Source: Zhengitettix transpicula
Lineage: Eukaryota > Arthropoda > Insecta > Orthoptera > Tetrigidae
Direction of reading: 5' to 3'
Length of the DNA stretch: 64,000 nt
Assembly (NCBI GenBank): GCA_037074705.1
Contig: CM073591.1
Location: 79,466,532 to 79,530,531 of the forward strand
The notes below the pieces were generated by a model. That model was not told the origin of the DNA. It worked only from the letters and a program-made list of their open reading frames with translations, and did not search any database. Positions 32,400-44,964 of the stretch are shown here, piece by piece (within the stretch, counting starts at the first letter, position 1; the number at the start of each line of letters is the position of its first letter). A program made the position numbers and the translations under genes.

Positions 32400-35300
32400 G
32401 AACTATTTATTTTGCGCGTTTTAGGCCCCTTAAGTCTTATTGCCAAAATATTTGCGTGTAATTAAAAACTTCTTTATATTATACACTATAATAAATCTTA
32501 TTAAACACAGAATACACCTACACTTGGTTATAACGCTTATTAATTAAATACTAAATACAAATACAGTATAAAATATATTAAGTGAATTCATTTTATATAG
32601 ACCAGTAATATTGTAGCTGTATTTCGTAGAAAATGGACAACAGCCATCATATTATTTTATAAACATTAAAAGTTACGTATATTAACTAAAATACATCGTA
32701 ACGTATGTTCCATAAATTTTATTTATGACTCTGTGTTATTATGTTTTAAAATAATGTATTCTTGCATTTTTTTAAAACATTTAGTTATAACTATATAAAC
32801 TCTGTGAAGTGTGTGATTGACATTGATGAGTCTCATTTCGGCCATGGAAGTTGATGGAGGATACCTATTTTTTCACATCAATTGTTTTATTCAAATTTAG
32901 AGATAACAGAATATTTTAATTGTTTGTTTAATAATGTAAGTAACAAAATTACATTTAATTAATTAATTTGTTTTGTATTCAATTTTTTATTGTTTTTTCA
33001 TTTTCTTTCGCAAATAATTTTTTATATGACTGAAGAGCTCTTTAATGGAAATGAAGAAAAGTTATGATGTATTTGATTAAATACATATGTAAGTTATAAT
33101 GTTTATGAATAAATATTCTGACAGTTGAACAATTTCAACGAATTATATTTTATATGTCATATATAGTTTCCAATTTTAATTATAATACTTTCCCTGACTT
33201 ATGCAAACGTAAGGACGAAAATAAATCAACAGTGTTTACATATTGATTATTAACGACTATTTTTTTCAGATAGAGTGATAATTATAGTTTTTTCCGTATG
33301 TCGACCTCATTTAATGAGGAACACTGATGTGGATTAGAGGCGGAACTCTATGATTGAAGAAGTTCTTATATTGTCTGCTGCCCAATCTCGTAACGACGAA
33401 ATGGGATTACGGTCAGCAGAATTTGGAGTGGGTGGGAGGCCAAAGGGTAAATACAGAATTACCTTCAGAATTCCAGAATTCCAACAGAATAATTACGATT
33501 TTATATTGCACGTAGGGGAATACTACAGCGAATTACGCTGCCTCTCATTTTATTCCGAAATAGCTGTGGCTAAAATAAAAATATTAAAAGTAACGCGTCT
33601 GATTAATTGTATGATGAAAGACTAAATATTTCTCGGAGCTTAACAGTTATCCAAATTTCACGCATGGCGCAAATGTGAATCAGAGCGGAATTGTTTTGGA
33701 TACAAAAAGGATCTTCTCTTCGTCCTGTGACGCGGGTTGGCCTATATTTAGGAGATTAATGAATTTAATCCTGTTTTCATCGGTCTAATTTCGTTGGATT
33801 AAGTGACCTCATTTCACCGCAGTTGTCGGCAGAGTAACTCTGACTATATGTATTCCATCCAAATTGAATCTCAGTAATCGAACGGTTTTATGATGTAGAT
33901 ATCTGATGACATCCCATTTCCTGGAGGATGAGATGGTTAGATGAGAGGAGTTAAATTGGACGGGTTCAAGTTTAAATTTTGCCTTCTTTCAACGTTCTAG
34001 AAAATTAAAAAGAATTAAATCCGAAATAAATATAATCATTTTACACTTTATCAAGGTTCAATTATCTTATTGAAATAATTTCATAAATATGAAAAGACTC
34101 TAAATTTCTCTTTAGACTCTTGATATTACATAATTTTATTATCTGTAACTATTGTAATTCCTATTCTCTGTTCTAATAGAGGAATTATAAAATCATGGCG
34201 CAATAAACACCGCACTACCGGTTTTAACAGCAGCCACGATTCTGCGTTCAATTGATTCTTGGTCTTCAAGCTCCTGCCACTCCTGCGTAATTGCTACCAG
34301 GTTAATTGTCGAGGTAATAAAATTTCTGCCCTCTCCCCCTTCCATCGTCAGCCTCGATGTATCTTCATTAAAACTTTAATGCCTGCTTTACCGCGGGAGA
34401 TAGCGTTCATAATTACAAACACACTTCACTCCATCATGACCCGATTTTCCAAAACAACGAATAGCAAGGGATACAGAAAATCCTCTTACTAGATGGGCGG
34501 CACTAGCGACAAAATAATTGACCAGGACAACATGGTATGAGTGGAAATTTTATTAAACGATATATACATATCAACGAAAGAACGGTTTTAGACATATAAA
34601 CTTTTAGCATCCCTAACCTGAAATCACATTTTATATATCTCAAAACTATATTCCGAATTCTCGCCAAGCGCCATTTCCCTTATTTTATGTTTTTCTTATC
34701 GGATGGAAGTATTCATTACTGTTACATGGTTTCCGACATAATATTTATTAATTCTATACATTGTCTTTATAAGGTTATATTAGACTGAAATTTCTATTAC
34801 ACACATACATTTTATTTACCCCTCCGCCGTGATACGCATGATAAATAAAGATATCATGACCTACTCATGGTAATCTAAATTTTCTGAAGTACTAATCAAT
34901 TACTTCCTAATACTGACAAATCTGAATTAATCTTACAAGGACTTTTAAGTACTCATTGTACGAAATAAATCAAAATAAATAGTTACTAATGTTTGAAACA
35001 TTTCCTTGATCCAGTAAGATAAAAACCTCTCAATTTTAATTATTCTTTAGTATTTTGCTCTCAAATCTCTTGTTTTCTTTACATGTTATCGTATTTTGGA
35101 ACTTAAATTTTGTTTTTTCGGATATACGTCATAAATATAGCTAAATATATAAGAACAGAGAAGGAGAGTGTAATTTATAATTAGAGTAATAATATGTAAT
35201 GAATATAATTCTGTTCAATGAGTATAATAAGAAAAAGTAGAAGTACATTGGAGATTGGAAAAATATTGCAAATTGCTTCAGGGAGTCGTGGTTATTGAGA

Positions 35301-35410
35301 TATTTTGATATCTAGTTGGATGTACGGTACCAGAATTAATGCACTATAGTAATGATATGACACGCATTTTCTTAGGTATTTGTGAGCTGTATTGATTAAG
35401 ATATCAAAGT
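32400..35410. other. AT-rich stretch with no supported gene
   Basis: GC-richer patches at 33,340-33,430 and 34,190-34,510 carry short frames (91 and 77 residues) without domains or splice partners. Confidence 0.4.
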
Positions 35411-35417
35411 TTGCGGG

Positions 35418-35945
35418 ACGAACGACGCAAATTATGGATGTCGCTGAGTTTATTTACGACAACCGGAGTTGCGCTGGGTCTGGGCGGGGGTACAAATTTT
35501 CAAACATGTTAACCGATCGATATTTGCGTCAAATAAATATTTTTGGGGATGATTGAGATATGTTTCTATACACGTTGTCTGTATAATTTGAACCCATTTC
35601 GGCTTGGGAGGGGAGCACTCTTATCGGTGGGGGTGGAGTGGGTATTACATAAGAATAGCGCCAAAACAAACAAGATTGGAGTCGAATCTGGGGTTATGGA
35701 TGCCACTGAGTTTCATTATGACAATATACTTACCCCGTAAGTTCCCCAAGCGAGGGTGGACGGAGGTGGAAATTTTGAAACGGTCGATATTTGCAACGAA
35801 AAAATATTTGTCAGGGTCAATGACGTTGCTAATATTTCTACCGATATTGTTTGTGTAAAAATTCAACCCCTTTCGGAATGGGAGAGGAGCACGCTTAGAG
35901 ATTGAGGTGGGGAGGCGTTACATAAAAAAAACGCAAAAATTGTGT
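35418..35945 (+). repeat. Satellite-like tandem repeat, ~275-bp unit, about two units
   Basis: GGGAGGGGAGCACTCTTATC at 35,607 and GGGAGAGGAGCACGCTTAGA at 35,880 start equivalent parts about 274 bases apart. Each is followed by a GGTGG-G--GGCG-TTACATAA and CGC-AAAA segment. The part TTATGGATG-C-CTGAGTTT also occurs twice (about 35,435 and 35,695). The same repeat occurs at 63,455-63,900. The overlapping frames here come from the repeat itself. Confidence 0.85.
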
Positions 35946-36529
35946 GAAGAATGATGAAACAAGACCAAAAACAGTCAGAATAAATTTATTAACAGAATTA
36001 ATAAGAAGTTGCATTATAAAATTAACAAATTGTTTATTTTTATGGTAAACTATAACTTATTAACCTTTTAATTAAACTTTTAATAAATTCATTGAAGAAA
36101 ATTATCCTGACAGTTTTGGTCATATTTCATAATTGTATATTTTATAAAGACTCAGATCTTGTTCAATTGAATAAGGTACGACTTAACGATACGAGTGGAG
36201 AGTTATGAGAAAAAGGGGTAGAAGAACACAGTGCGAGGCAACAAGTTAATCGATGGATTGTGACTGTGACCGCTTAAGTGTTTTATAACATTAAAGCAGG
36301 CAATACAGAGAAATATTATTCATTGATAAAAGTTCCCGATAGTGTTAAACGAGATAGAAGGCTAATTATGACAAATAAAAGATATCGCCAAAAAGAGGTT
36401 ATGTTGGATTCCCGAGCATCGAGGAATTTAAAAGTTCGAAGCGGATTACTGTTCGGCCTGGCGAACCTGCGAAAATCATAACGAGAAGTAAGTTTTCGGA
36501 AATACGTTAGCGTGTTTTTATTATTTATA

Positions 36530-36735
36530 CGGGGAGTGTTGAGAGCGTGCGAGTGCGTAGAGTGAGGAAAGCGAGGCCCAATCAGGAGACAATCTGGCGC
36601 GTCGCCCCGGGCCTCGGCTCTGACGTTCCGGATGCCCGATGTAGCTGTCGCTTTGAGACGTGCTGCATTGTTCACATTTAGAGGTCTCTCCCGACGCCTG
36701 CCTGCTCCATATCCACAGCTAACAATCATTACAAA
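36530..36735. other. GC-rich, CpG-containing island
   Basis: This is the most GC-rich stretch outside the mobile elements, with GGCGCGTCGCCCCGGGCCTC at its centre. It is unlike any repeat in the window. A minus-strand frame of 137 residues crosses it, rich in Arg and Ala at the start, but with no domain. It could be a promoter or first exon of an unseen gene, or an unrelated unique patch. Confidence 0.3.
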
Positions 36736-36739
36736 CTTC

Positions 36740-37250
36740 TTAAAACAGCCCGATTACTTGCAGCATCTGACTGAAAGAGAATTTCGTCGTGCGTGCGTTA
36801 GTTAACATTGAATTGGTCTTCGTCCTATTCGTAGCTAAAATGGACACGGCAACGCACTTAAATTTCTAGTAAAAAGGAATAAAAAATTTAAAAAGTATTT
36901 AATAAAATATTCTTGGATTAAAGCAACGTTCCCGTGACAATAATCATCCATTTCGATAAGTTAATAAAACAGCAATCGTTTATCAAACCGATTAACCGAA
37001 AAATTAATTAAAATTTAATTAACAAAGAAAGAAATCTACGAATAAGCTCCGGAGTTTCTCATACTTGACTCGACGCTATACATGTATTTCCATAAACATC
37101 TCAGAAATACCTCTGTTGTACACTAATAATCTTAGATTGATAGGGATAAAGGCTGATCAAGTGATGCAGACAAATCAGAAGTGTATTTTTTTTGTAATTA
37201 ACCAATGATTAGAATATGAATAAAAAACTTATTTAGGAGTTACTACCCCA
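36740..37250. other. AT-rich stretch with no gene
   Basis: Nothing recognised. Confidence 0.4.
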
Positions 37251-37259
37251 ACTCGGCAC

Positions 37260-37304
37260 TTCGCTAGAAGATGATAACGATGAATGTTATCGAAACGTCG
37301 CGAG
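37260..37304 (+). ncRNA. Hammerhead-ribozyme-like motif with strong helices I and II
   Basis: TTCGC, a degenerate core TAGAAGA, T, helix II GATAAC/GTTATC (six perfect pairs), GAAAC at 37,292-37,296, GTC, then GCGAG. TTCGC and GCGAG pair over five positions (one G-T). The cleavage triplet GTC is the preferred one. The core's first two bases are changed, so activity is doubtful. The following sequence, TTTTACCCGGCTGGAATCCC, resembles that near 56,870-56,895 on the minus strand. Confidence 0.52.
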
Positions 37305-37399
37305 CATTCGACAATTTTACCCGGCTGGAATCCCGAGAGAATTTCATCCAACTTATTTCCCTCTTTACACTAATCTTTTTTTTTAAAAAAAACATATTT

Positions 37400-40300
37400 G
37401 TTTAGCAATTAGAATCACTTATAATTCTATGAACTAAATTGCTGTCGGCTGTCAGATGTACTGGTAGCAACAACAATATCAGGGAGAAATCGCCTGTAGA
37501 ATTTAAAAAAGGTTAGAGAAAATAATTACTTAAATTAATTCACTTGGCCACATCTTTTTCAATATTTTGCTGGTCAGTGGTTCTAGGAGTTGGTCTAGTA
37601 GCGGGTTAGGATGGTTGTCAAGAACTGCGTTTACACTAACCTGACTACCTTTTTCTGTATTTTATGAATCGTGACTTTCATTATTAACTTCCATTTTATT
37701 ATTTTTATACTCATTCAAAATGTCACCAATTATTTGCAATCGTCTTCCACTGATATAATTTTTTTAAATGATCGTATTATATTTTACTATTATTTTATTT
37801 ACTATTAAGAATGATAATTTTTTTCAATTAGTCATCAGAAACAATTGGAAAATAGTAATGTGGATGGGAAATATGTGTGAGAACGAGAGATAAGTAGAAA
37901 AAATTGACAAACTGTCTAAGACGCCACCAACACTAAATAAACGTACACTCACCTTGGTAATTTATAATCCGTAGATTTGATCGTATTAATGTAAAAGTGT
38001 TGTTCCTTTAAACATGGTATATATCATGTAATATCTTAACTTAATTTCTTCTTTACTGATGAATGTAGTAGAGTATTAGTCCTATTTTCACGATAAAACT
38101 CACAAACCGGAGTTACCCTTTTTGTGAAACACACTCGCTGGATTACTATTCAATGACCTGAGCAATTTCTCTCGCAATCTTTATATCTTCATCTCTTGAA
38201 CTCCCTTTTTACATTTTCTCAGAAAATTTCGGTTTCGTATTCACCAGCTTACTGCCAAAGTATCCAGCGAGTGTCTTCAAACGAAGACATATCACAATAT
38301 ATAAGGTATCGAACTCTAAAAATGATTTACGTCAGCGAACCAAATTTATTCAATACTTCATAATGGATTGTGCACTGCTAATAATATTAGTTTTGCGTAA
38401 TAAATGAGTAAATATTTTTCTGTCAAATCTATGAATTCAAGAAAACATAATCAAACGTTGTTTTCAAAAGTATATATATTTGTAATACAAACGGAGATTG
38501 TTTCAAAAATTTAATTGCATGAAATATCTTTCATACATTTCAGGATTCCGCTAAGAGTTAAATTTGCTTGATGGTCTCAGTAGTAATGTAGTAAATTATA
38601 TCAAACAACCTTGAAAAAGTACTGCAACAAAAATCTAGAATATATACGTACTATCTTCAGATATATGGCCTCATATATCTTTTCAGCGCTTTGTTTCAAA
38701 TTTATATCAAATATAATTTTAATTAATTTTACAGATGCTGTAATTTCCCGGCACCACAGTAATAAAACTTTCAGTCAACTTCATTACCATAAACTAGATA
38801 AAGGTTTAGAGTGATAAATCCAATCGGGGAACCAGTAAATCTAGTAAAACAGGGAACGAAACTCACAGAATAACAAAATATCGTACCCCATAACCTGGCA
38901 CCTTTAAAACCTTTGTAATAAACTTCACAACGTCCAACTTCACTTCGTAGACCACCGCAGTGATAGATTTTTTTTATAACGCAGTGAATGTAACAATGAA
39001 TCTGTATCTAAAAATAATTAAATAATGTCAGTGTCGATATTTATAATAATTAATTTCGAGGAAACAAGTACTTTGTACATACGAGACCTGAAGTAATATG
39101 ATTACCTGAGTACAAGAACGCTCCAAAAATATAGGAAGACAGAAATACTTGACTGAAAATAACACAATTTCAATGTTCATTACCCTCGCATTTAATTTGG
39201 AATTTTCCTTTCCTCAACTTGTATAAACAATTATACCTCAACTTTTACTGAAGCTTTTGTATTTAAATCAATCCATCTGTAAATATTTTCTTAATTTATG
39301 GAGAGTTTTGTAAATTAATTCAAACAGCTGTAGTAAATAAACTTAATAGAAAAAAGTTATAAATCTGAGACAGGATTTAAATTAAAACTTTTTAAAATAA
39401 CTTTTAATAAACCTCACTGAATAAATAAGCACATTGGTATTAACTTTATAAACGTGAATTTCATGCCAGGTTCTGTCAATACAACTCTGAGAAACGTGTC
39501 TCAAATGAATACAAAATAAATCATGAATGTCATCCTAACTCACCAACAGCTTTTACGCCAGTTTGTTTTATATACATTTTAGTTTCATTCAGAAAGATCC
39601 TCACTGCACTGTACTATTCCTCTTCTAAATGTGTCGACGTCTTGACATAATTATGATAAAATCTGCCGAATAACAATATAGTTTATAGTTTATGTTTATC
39701 ATTATAAGAACATTTTTATGTCGTTCATATTATGGAATAAGTGTCTTGTGCTTGATAGTGATCAAACATAATTTTACGATTGCGTTTGGAACTGTAAAGG
39801 AAGGAAATTTAAAAATTTTAAAGGTATTAATAATTAATTAAATAAATAAAAATTATTCTTTGGATTAGTATACCCCAGGTCTAATTATCTATTTTGAAAA
39901 AGACCGTTGTCTGTAATGAAATACGCCGTCCGTGTGCAGTTTTGTATATATTCAGGTTGGCAATCGAGTAAGCTCGGGTTAGTAGCCGATCTTCCATGTT
40001 AGATTAAAGTTAATAACTGTTATGTACACTCAAGTTCAGGACTGTAGAACGAGACTAGATTAATAGTGGTAGAGTTAGGAAACTACGTGATAGAGGGTAA
40101 AGCACCTAGTGGGTTTGAGTCTCGAAAATTGTTCGTTTTAAAGCACTCTAATGCATCGGCAGTAAAGTCAGAATTTGCCAGGTCAATACCATACTTATAT
40201 TTCACTGAATCCTAGCAGAGAGCATTGAATTAAGAGTTTATTATTGTCGAGGAGACTAAGATTAAGACTCAAGAAAACTGAATCAAAATTTTATTTTATT

Positions 40301-40430
40301 TTATTATAAGTAAGCTATAGTAAAACATTTAAATTTTCTTAAATTATGTTAAATATGATTTTTAAATTTTTTATATTTTGTAGATTTATTAAATGGACTC
40401 TTTTCCTCTGTAATATATATTTGTATGCAC
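37400..40430. other. AT-rich stretch with no supported gene
   Basis: No repeat copies or coding frames beyond short low-complexity ones. Confidence 0.45.
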
Positions 40431-40435
40431 GTATG

Positions 40436-40475
40436 TCATCTGATTAATTCCAAAAATAGAGCCGAAACGATGTTT
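40436..40475 (+). ncRNA. Hammerhead-like motif, weak
   Basis: CTGATTA core-like sequence at 40,440-40,446, GAGCC-GAAAC with GAAAC at 40,464-40,468, then GATG. Helix II and helix I pairing are poor. Listed as a decayed relative only. Confidence 0.25.
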
Positions 40476-40479
40476 GTCT

Positions 40480-42010
40480 ATTTTTTATGAACTGTAACTA
40501 TAAATATTGAACTTAACAATACATAAAACATCAATTATTTGCTTATTTATTTGGTTATTTTTATGGCATGAACGAAATCTATCAAGTATTCTTCACTAAA
40601 GACTCGAAATTTATACTATGTAAAGATGTACGAGACATTTATACAGCATACAGGACAATTACAAAAATTTATATTTCATAGGCATCACTCAAAATATAGG
40701 GTCTTACCCAATTCTAAAAAAGGAATAAAAGTTCCAGATTTATGAGTTAAAAAAGTGTAGGTGTAGTATGTAGTATATCGGAGTTGCTACATACATATTT
40801 CGTAAAATCCGGGTTCGTAAGATGTAGGAAAGCAAAACTGTAAGGAATGGCTTGAAGCATCCGTGTCATAAAGTTCCCAGAAGAAATAATATTTCTGCAG
40901 CCTCTCACTTCTCTAGGGTATGACGTGAGACAGGAACGGAGATAAAGATTTTAATTTTATTAAAAGCCTAGCACTCGTAATATGGAGAAGTCCCATATAG
41001 ACTCGAAACGCATGGACTGAGTTGCAATTTATGAGTGTAAAACATTACTGCATGATCTTGTAAATAAGAAATGAAGAACTTCGAAAACTACGAATGATTT
41101 TGATGCTGTTATTGAGATTGAGAATTTTTATTAATGGTTTTAACTCATCTCGTCAAACCTACATTTTTATGAAATTTTGATAAATATCACTGACAATTAT
41201 TACAACTTTCCCATGTTAGAGATAATTGCCGAGTTTGTAAATGTAAAGAAAAAATGTTAATATTATACACATATCATCAAGAAGTATCTAAATAATACAG
41301 TTACAGGTATGCCATGAGAGTTAAGGATCGTTGTAATGAAGTATCGTTTGCTCTTCACTAAACTGAAATATGCAAGAAATGAACTAAATTTAATTTTCGT
41401 ATTAACTGAGAGAGCCAAATTGTAAACTTAATAGTAAAGATGTGTTTTAAAATTTACTGTTCTGATAAAATTAAAAAATTCCAAGAAGTACGGAAAACCC
41501 CTTGACGTATTTGAACGCTTTCTAATTTTTATACAGATTATGGAGGCAACAGAAATTTCATATCCTGAATTATTCGGTAATTTGAAAATAATTTCCGTAA
41601 ACCGATGCATAACTGACTACTGACGCACGGAATACTATTTTCGGAGCGGTGTGTAACTCTTCGTTTTGAATTCCATCGCTTACAGACAATTCGTTTTAAA
41701 TGTAAATGCATTGGGAATAGAATTGGAATATTCATGGGTGATCAGTCGAATTCGTTAAGCAGTGATTGCTGCTTGTGTTATTTGAACTTTCCAGTTGTAA
41801 CTTACAACGATGAGAAACAATCTTTTAGGCACTGTGAGATTTTTTTGCTCGATCTTATAGTTTTTAAATCGGGAGATATTATGATGCTGTATATTGCTTG
41901 TTTCCGTATGTACGTCGGAAAACTAGTGTTTAAAGTTGAATATATATTAACAATAATATAATATTCAGTACTCCTATACGTGGCGTAAATGTTCATTGCA
42001 CTGTAGGCGA
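40480..42010. other. AT-rich stretch with no supported gene
   Basis: Nothing recognised. Confidence 0.45.
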
Positions 42011-42024
42011 AATGAATACCGGCT

Positions 42025-42160
42025 GTCTATATAATAAAAAAGGATGTATTTTTGTATGTATGTATGTATGTATTTACGTTAATCTCTATACAAATTTTAA
42101 CGCATGGACAGATTGCAACAAACCTTGGTACACGAGAAACGGTACTGTGTGTGTGTGTGG
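42025..42160 (+). mobile_element. Possible Helitron-like 5' end with GTAT tract
   Basis: TCTATATAATAAAAAAGGAT at about 42,025 starts with TC and is followed by a GTAT tract and then GCATGGACAGATTGCAACAA and ACCTTGGTACAC. This layout resembles non-autonomous Helitron-type repeats of insects. No matching 3' hairpin with CTRR was found, so it is tentative. Confidence 0.28.
42053..42073. repeat. (GTAT)n microsatellite
   Basis: About five GTAT units. Confidence 0.9.
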
Positions 42161-42743
42161 GGGGAGGGTGGGTAGGTAAGAAATCCCTAGCATAAATGAG
42201 GAAAGAATTATAATTAAAAAACGTGATCATTAAGTATTAAATTACTGCGCACCAAGAGATAATGACGTCTCGCGAGAGAGAGAGAGAGACGTTACTACGC
42301 GAAGAACAAAGGAAAGAGTTCATATTTACGTAATAAAATAAAGCATAAATAGGCTACTTGAATAAAAAGTATAAATTTTATCCAGAAACTTTCCATAGAA
42401 TGATAATAAAAAAACAATACGAAATACTTTCCGATCCTTGTGGAAAATGTAAGTTAATTTTCGTGCTATATTAGTGAGCGATCATTTGTTTACATTGTGA
42501 ATGTAGCTAACAATTTCATCATTTTAATCTTTCGTAATATCTGAAGTCCGAGGGTCAATTATATCCTGCAATACTCAAGGAGTATATTTAAGAAGGAATT
42601 CGAAGGTACGTTTGTTGGTATTCTTACAATAAAATTCAATGTATTTTATAGCTGTTCAATTAATGCACTATCGGTCGAAAGTATGTACGGAACTAGGAAC
42701 ATATAGATTAAGGTTAAATCAATTCTTGACTAGAGATTAATGT

Positions 42744-43748
42744 AAAATTAAATACTTTTTCGGGTTTATATTTCTAATTATATAATTTAATGTTAATTGA
42801 ATGTAAAGGTATTCGAATTTAAAATAAAACATTACAAGTCAAAATTTTTCACTAAATCATAATATAAGTCACAATATAAATTTGATTTAAAAATACTCTT
42901 CAAAGGATAATTGCCTGAGCGTGAATTAGTTTTATTTGAGAAAAAAAATATACATTCTTAATTTCTGCAAGGTTTTGTAGGTGAGTTCGTTTGGCAAACA
43001 ATCGCAGTTCAGGAAAATTTCTAATTGACTGCGTAGAATGCAAGAAATAACATTCACACATGAATGAATGGACAGCTTTCAGTTTTCCCCCTATATGTCT
43101 GCGTCGTGACGATGTAGGTACGCCCTGAGATCCAAAGACACGACCCTCGGACTGCGGAAGCCAGCCGATTAGGATAATTTGGTTGCCACGACAGGACACT
43201 CAGGCTGCAGATTAAAGACTAATGAGAACGTCTCGCGTTTCGAAGACAGGACCCTCAGACTGCAGAGTCAAGAATACTCCGACCTCGTTGCAGGAAGTAC
43301 AACTATATACACTTCGTTAAAAAAAACTGACGAGTAATTGAAACTTTCACTGTGACGCTTTCCGGAGAAGCGTACTTCTGACAATCTGGGTCGGCGTTTC
43401 CTAGTGTTACGTCCGGAAACACAGACAATAATGTAGTCCGGTACTCAACAATACCCAAGCTGCGCACCATTATAACCAACACCGAAGCTGTCTCTATAAA
43501 CAAGACGCGTAATTAAAACTTGAATCAAATAATGGGCATTCATTAAAATATATATATATATACACACATATATATTGTAATGATGTAGGCAATTATTCTT
43601 TGAAGTGTATTTTTAAATCAAATTAATGTTATGTTTTAGTGAAAATTTTTACATGTAATGATTGTTTTTAAATTTGAATTCCTTTACATTCAATTAACGT
43701 TAAATTATATAATTATAAATATAAACCCGAAAAAGTTTTTAATTTTCA
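42744..43748. mobile_element. ~1-kb inverted-repeat element with ~165-bp arms
   Basis: The left arm (42,744-42,914) is the reverse complement of the right arm (43,588-43,748). Landmarks in the right-arm orientation are AGGCAATTAT-CTTTGAAG, TTTTTAAATCAAATT, TTTAGTGAAAA, CCTTTACATTCAATTAA and AAACCCGAAAAAG. Arm divergence is clear but moderate. The 670-base interior is GC-richer and has two related stretches, ACACGACCCTCGGACTGCGG at 43,138 and ACAGGACCCTCAGACTGCAG at 43,245. No transposase remains. Confidence 0.75.
43549..43576. repeat. (TA)n/(CA)n tract
   Basis: Short alternating TA and CA run. Confidence 0.85.
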
Positions 43749-43756
43749 TATATATC

Positions 43757-43772
43757 TTTTTCAACAACAGCA

Positions 43773-43821
<49 letters not shown>
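43757..43821. repeat. Inverted flank, left: TTTTTCAACAAC-(CA)n-(TA)n
   Basis: TTTTTCAACAACAG, then CA and TA tracts, ending at the LTR start. The right flank at 44,889-44,962 is its inverse: TA, TG, then GTTGTTGAAAAAAC. The LTR copy L3 therefore sits in the centre of an inverted structure. Confidence 0.8.
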
Positions 43822-43825
<4 letters not shown>

Positions 43826-44826
43826 ATTCCAATTAATTAGGCCATTAATTGTTTGGACATAAAATTAAAATTGTTTGAGAAATCCATTATAGCGGTCTAA
43901 TCGAACAAAGCGACAATGGAAAAGCGAACTCAATTGCTTTGTCGAAAAGTCAAAAACGGCGTATGCGCGCTCAAAGTCGGAAGCACTAAGAGTTCAGTTC
44001 GCGGAAAAGCATCGTGAGGAGCAGAACAAGTAATATAACTGTTAGCTGATGGCGGAAAGACATTTCAGAGGACGGAACAAATAATACTAGAACAGAGACT
44101 AGCTGTCGCTAATGTATTTTTAAACAAAGTTGTGAATTTAAGACAAAGTAAAAAACATTCACGGAAGTATTACATCGCAAATATCGCTAAGTAAAAGCAG
44201 TTTACGTTTAGAGCCAGCCAGGAGAGTCTGAGAGAGTTTAAGTCTACAGCCAGCCGGAATAATAAAGTTGCAGTTTAAGTTCAACGCGGTAAAAGACTAA
44301 CAAATCTACGAATCATAGGATTCGTATAAGGCGAGCAGACATCAGATAGCTGACATTCAGGAGGACCATCCGAGTTCTTGCGAGCCTATCAGTTTTGACT
44401 TCAATTGTGTAAATTCTGTGAGTCGATATTTAGAGTCAGTGTAAAATTTTGCAATAGTATATTTCCGAAACCAAAAGAATGCTGGTACCAGCTGTACAGA
44501 TGTAAGTAACAAAACCAAAACTAATGATTAATTGTAAACGTAATTAAAGGATAGAGTCAGATTTCGTTCTCTTTTAATTGTCAATCAAAGTTAATTTCTT
44601 TTCTTTTTAATTATTTTCTATCGACATATTGTTAGGTAAATGTGAACTGTTTGTTAATAAGATTTTAAAATCAATTTTTGCGTCCATTATCAAACCCAGT
44701 GAAGGTCCTGAGTAATTAATATTTGAAAATTGTAATTGTTTTTGAGTTAGAAGCCACAAAGTGAAAATAAATGATAAATTTTATTAATTCTTTTATTTAA
44801 TTAAAGCTCAATTTTTAATTATTACA
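43822..44826 (+). mobile_element. LTR copy L3 (TGTAAT...ATTACA, 1005 bp)
   Basis: Starts TGTAATTCCAATTAATTAGG and ends ATTACA at 44,821-44,826. Internal landmarks shared with the other copies: GCTGGTACCAGCTG, TAATTAAAGGATAGAGTCAG, ATTTCGTTCTC, ATTATCAAACCCAGTGAAGG and CCTGAG. The TG...CA ends and shared landmarks identify it as an LTR. A primer-site-like motif follows. The element then ends in a TA tract without internal genes. Confidence 0.75.
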
Positions 44827-44829
44827 TTT

Positions 44830-44846
44830 TGGCGCTTGAACGTGGC
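44830..44846 (+). promoter_or_regulatory. Primer-binding-site-like motif after L3
   Basis: TGGCGCTTGAACGTGGC, three bases after the LTR end, similar to the tRNA-Lys primer site. Confidence 0.55.
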
Positions 44847-44885
44847 AAATTAGTTAAATTAATTATCGATTAATTGTTGTTATTT

Positions 44886-44888
<3 letters not shown>

Positions 44889-44946
<58 letters not shown>

Positions 44947-44962
44947 AAGTATGTTGTTGAAA
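44889..44962. repeat. Inverted flank, right: (TA)n-(TG)n-GTTGTTGAAAAA
   Basis: Mirror of the left flank at 43,757-43,821. Confidence 0.8.
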
Positions 44963-44964
44963 AA

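Noticed and set aside
32815..32865. TTGATGAGTCTC...GGAAG as another hammerhead
   Set aside because: No GAAAC and no usable helix I; similarity limited to TGATGAG.
36316..36729. 137-residue minus-strand frame
   Set aside because: Begins in a GC-rich island and continues in AT-rich DNA with typical random composition; no domain, so not called as a gene.
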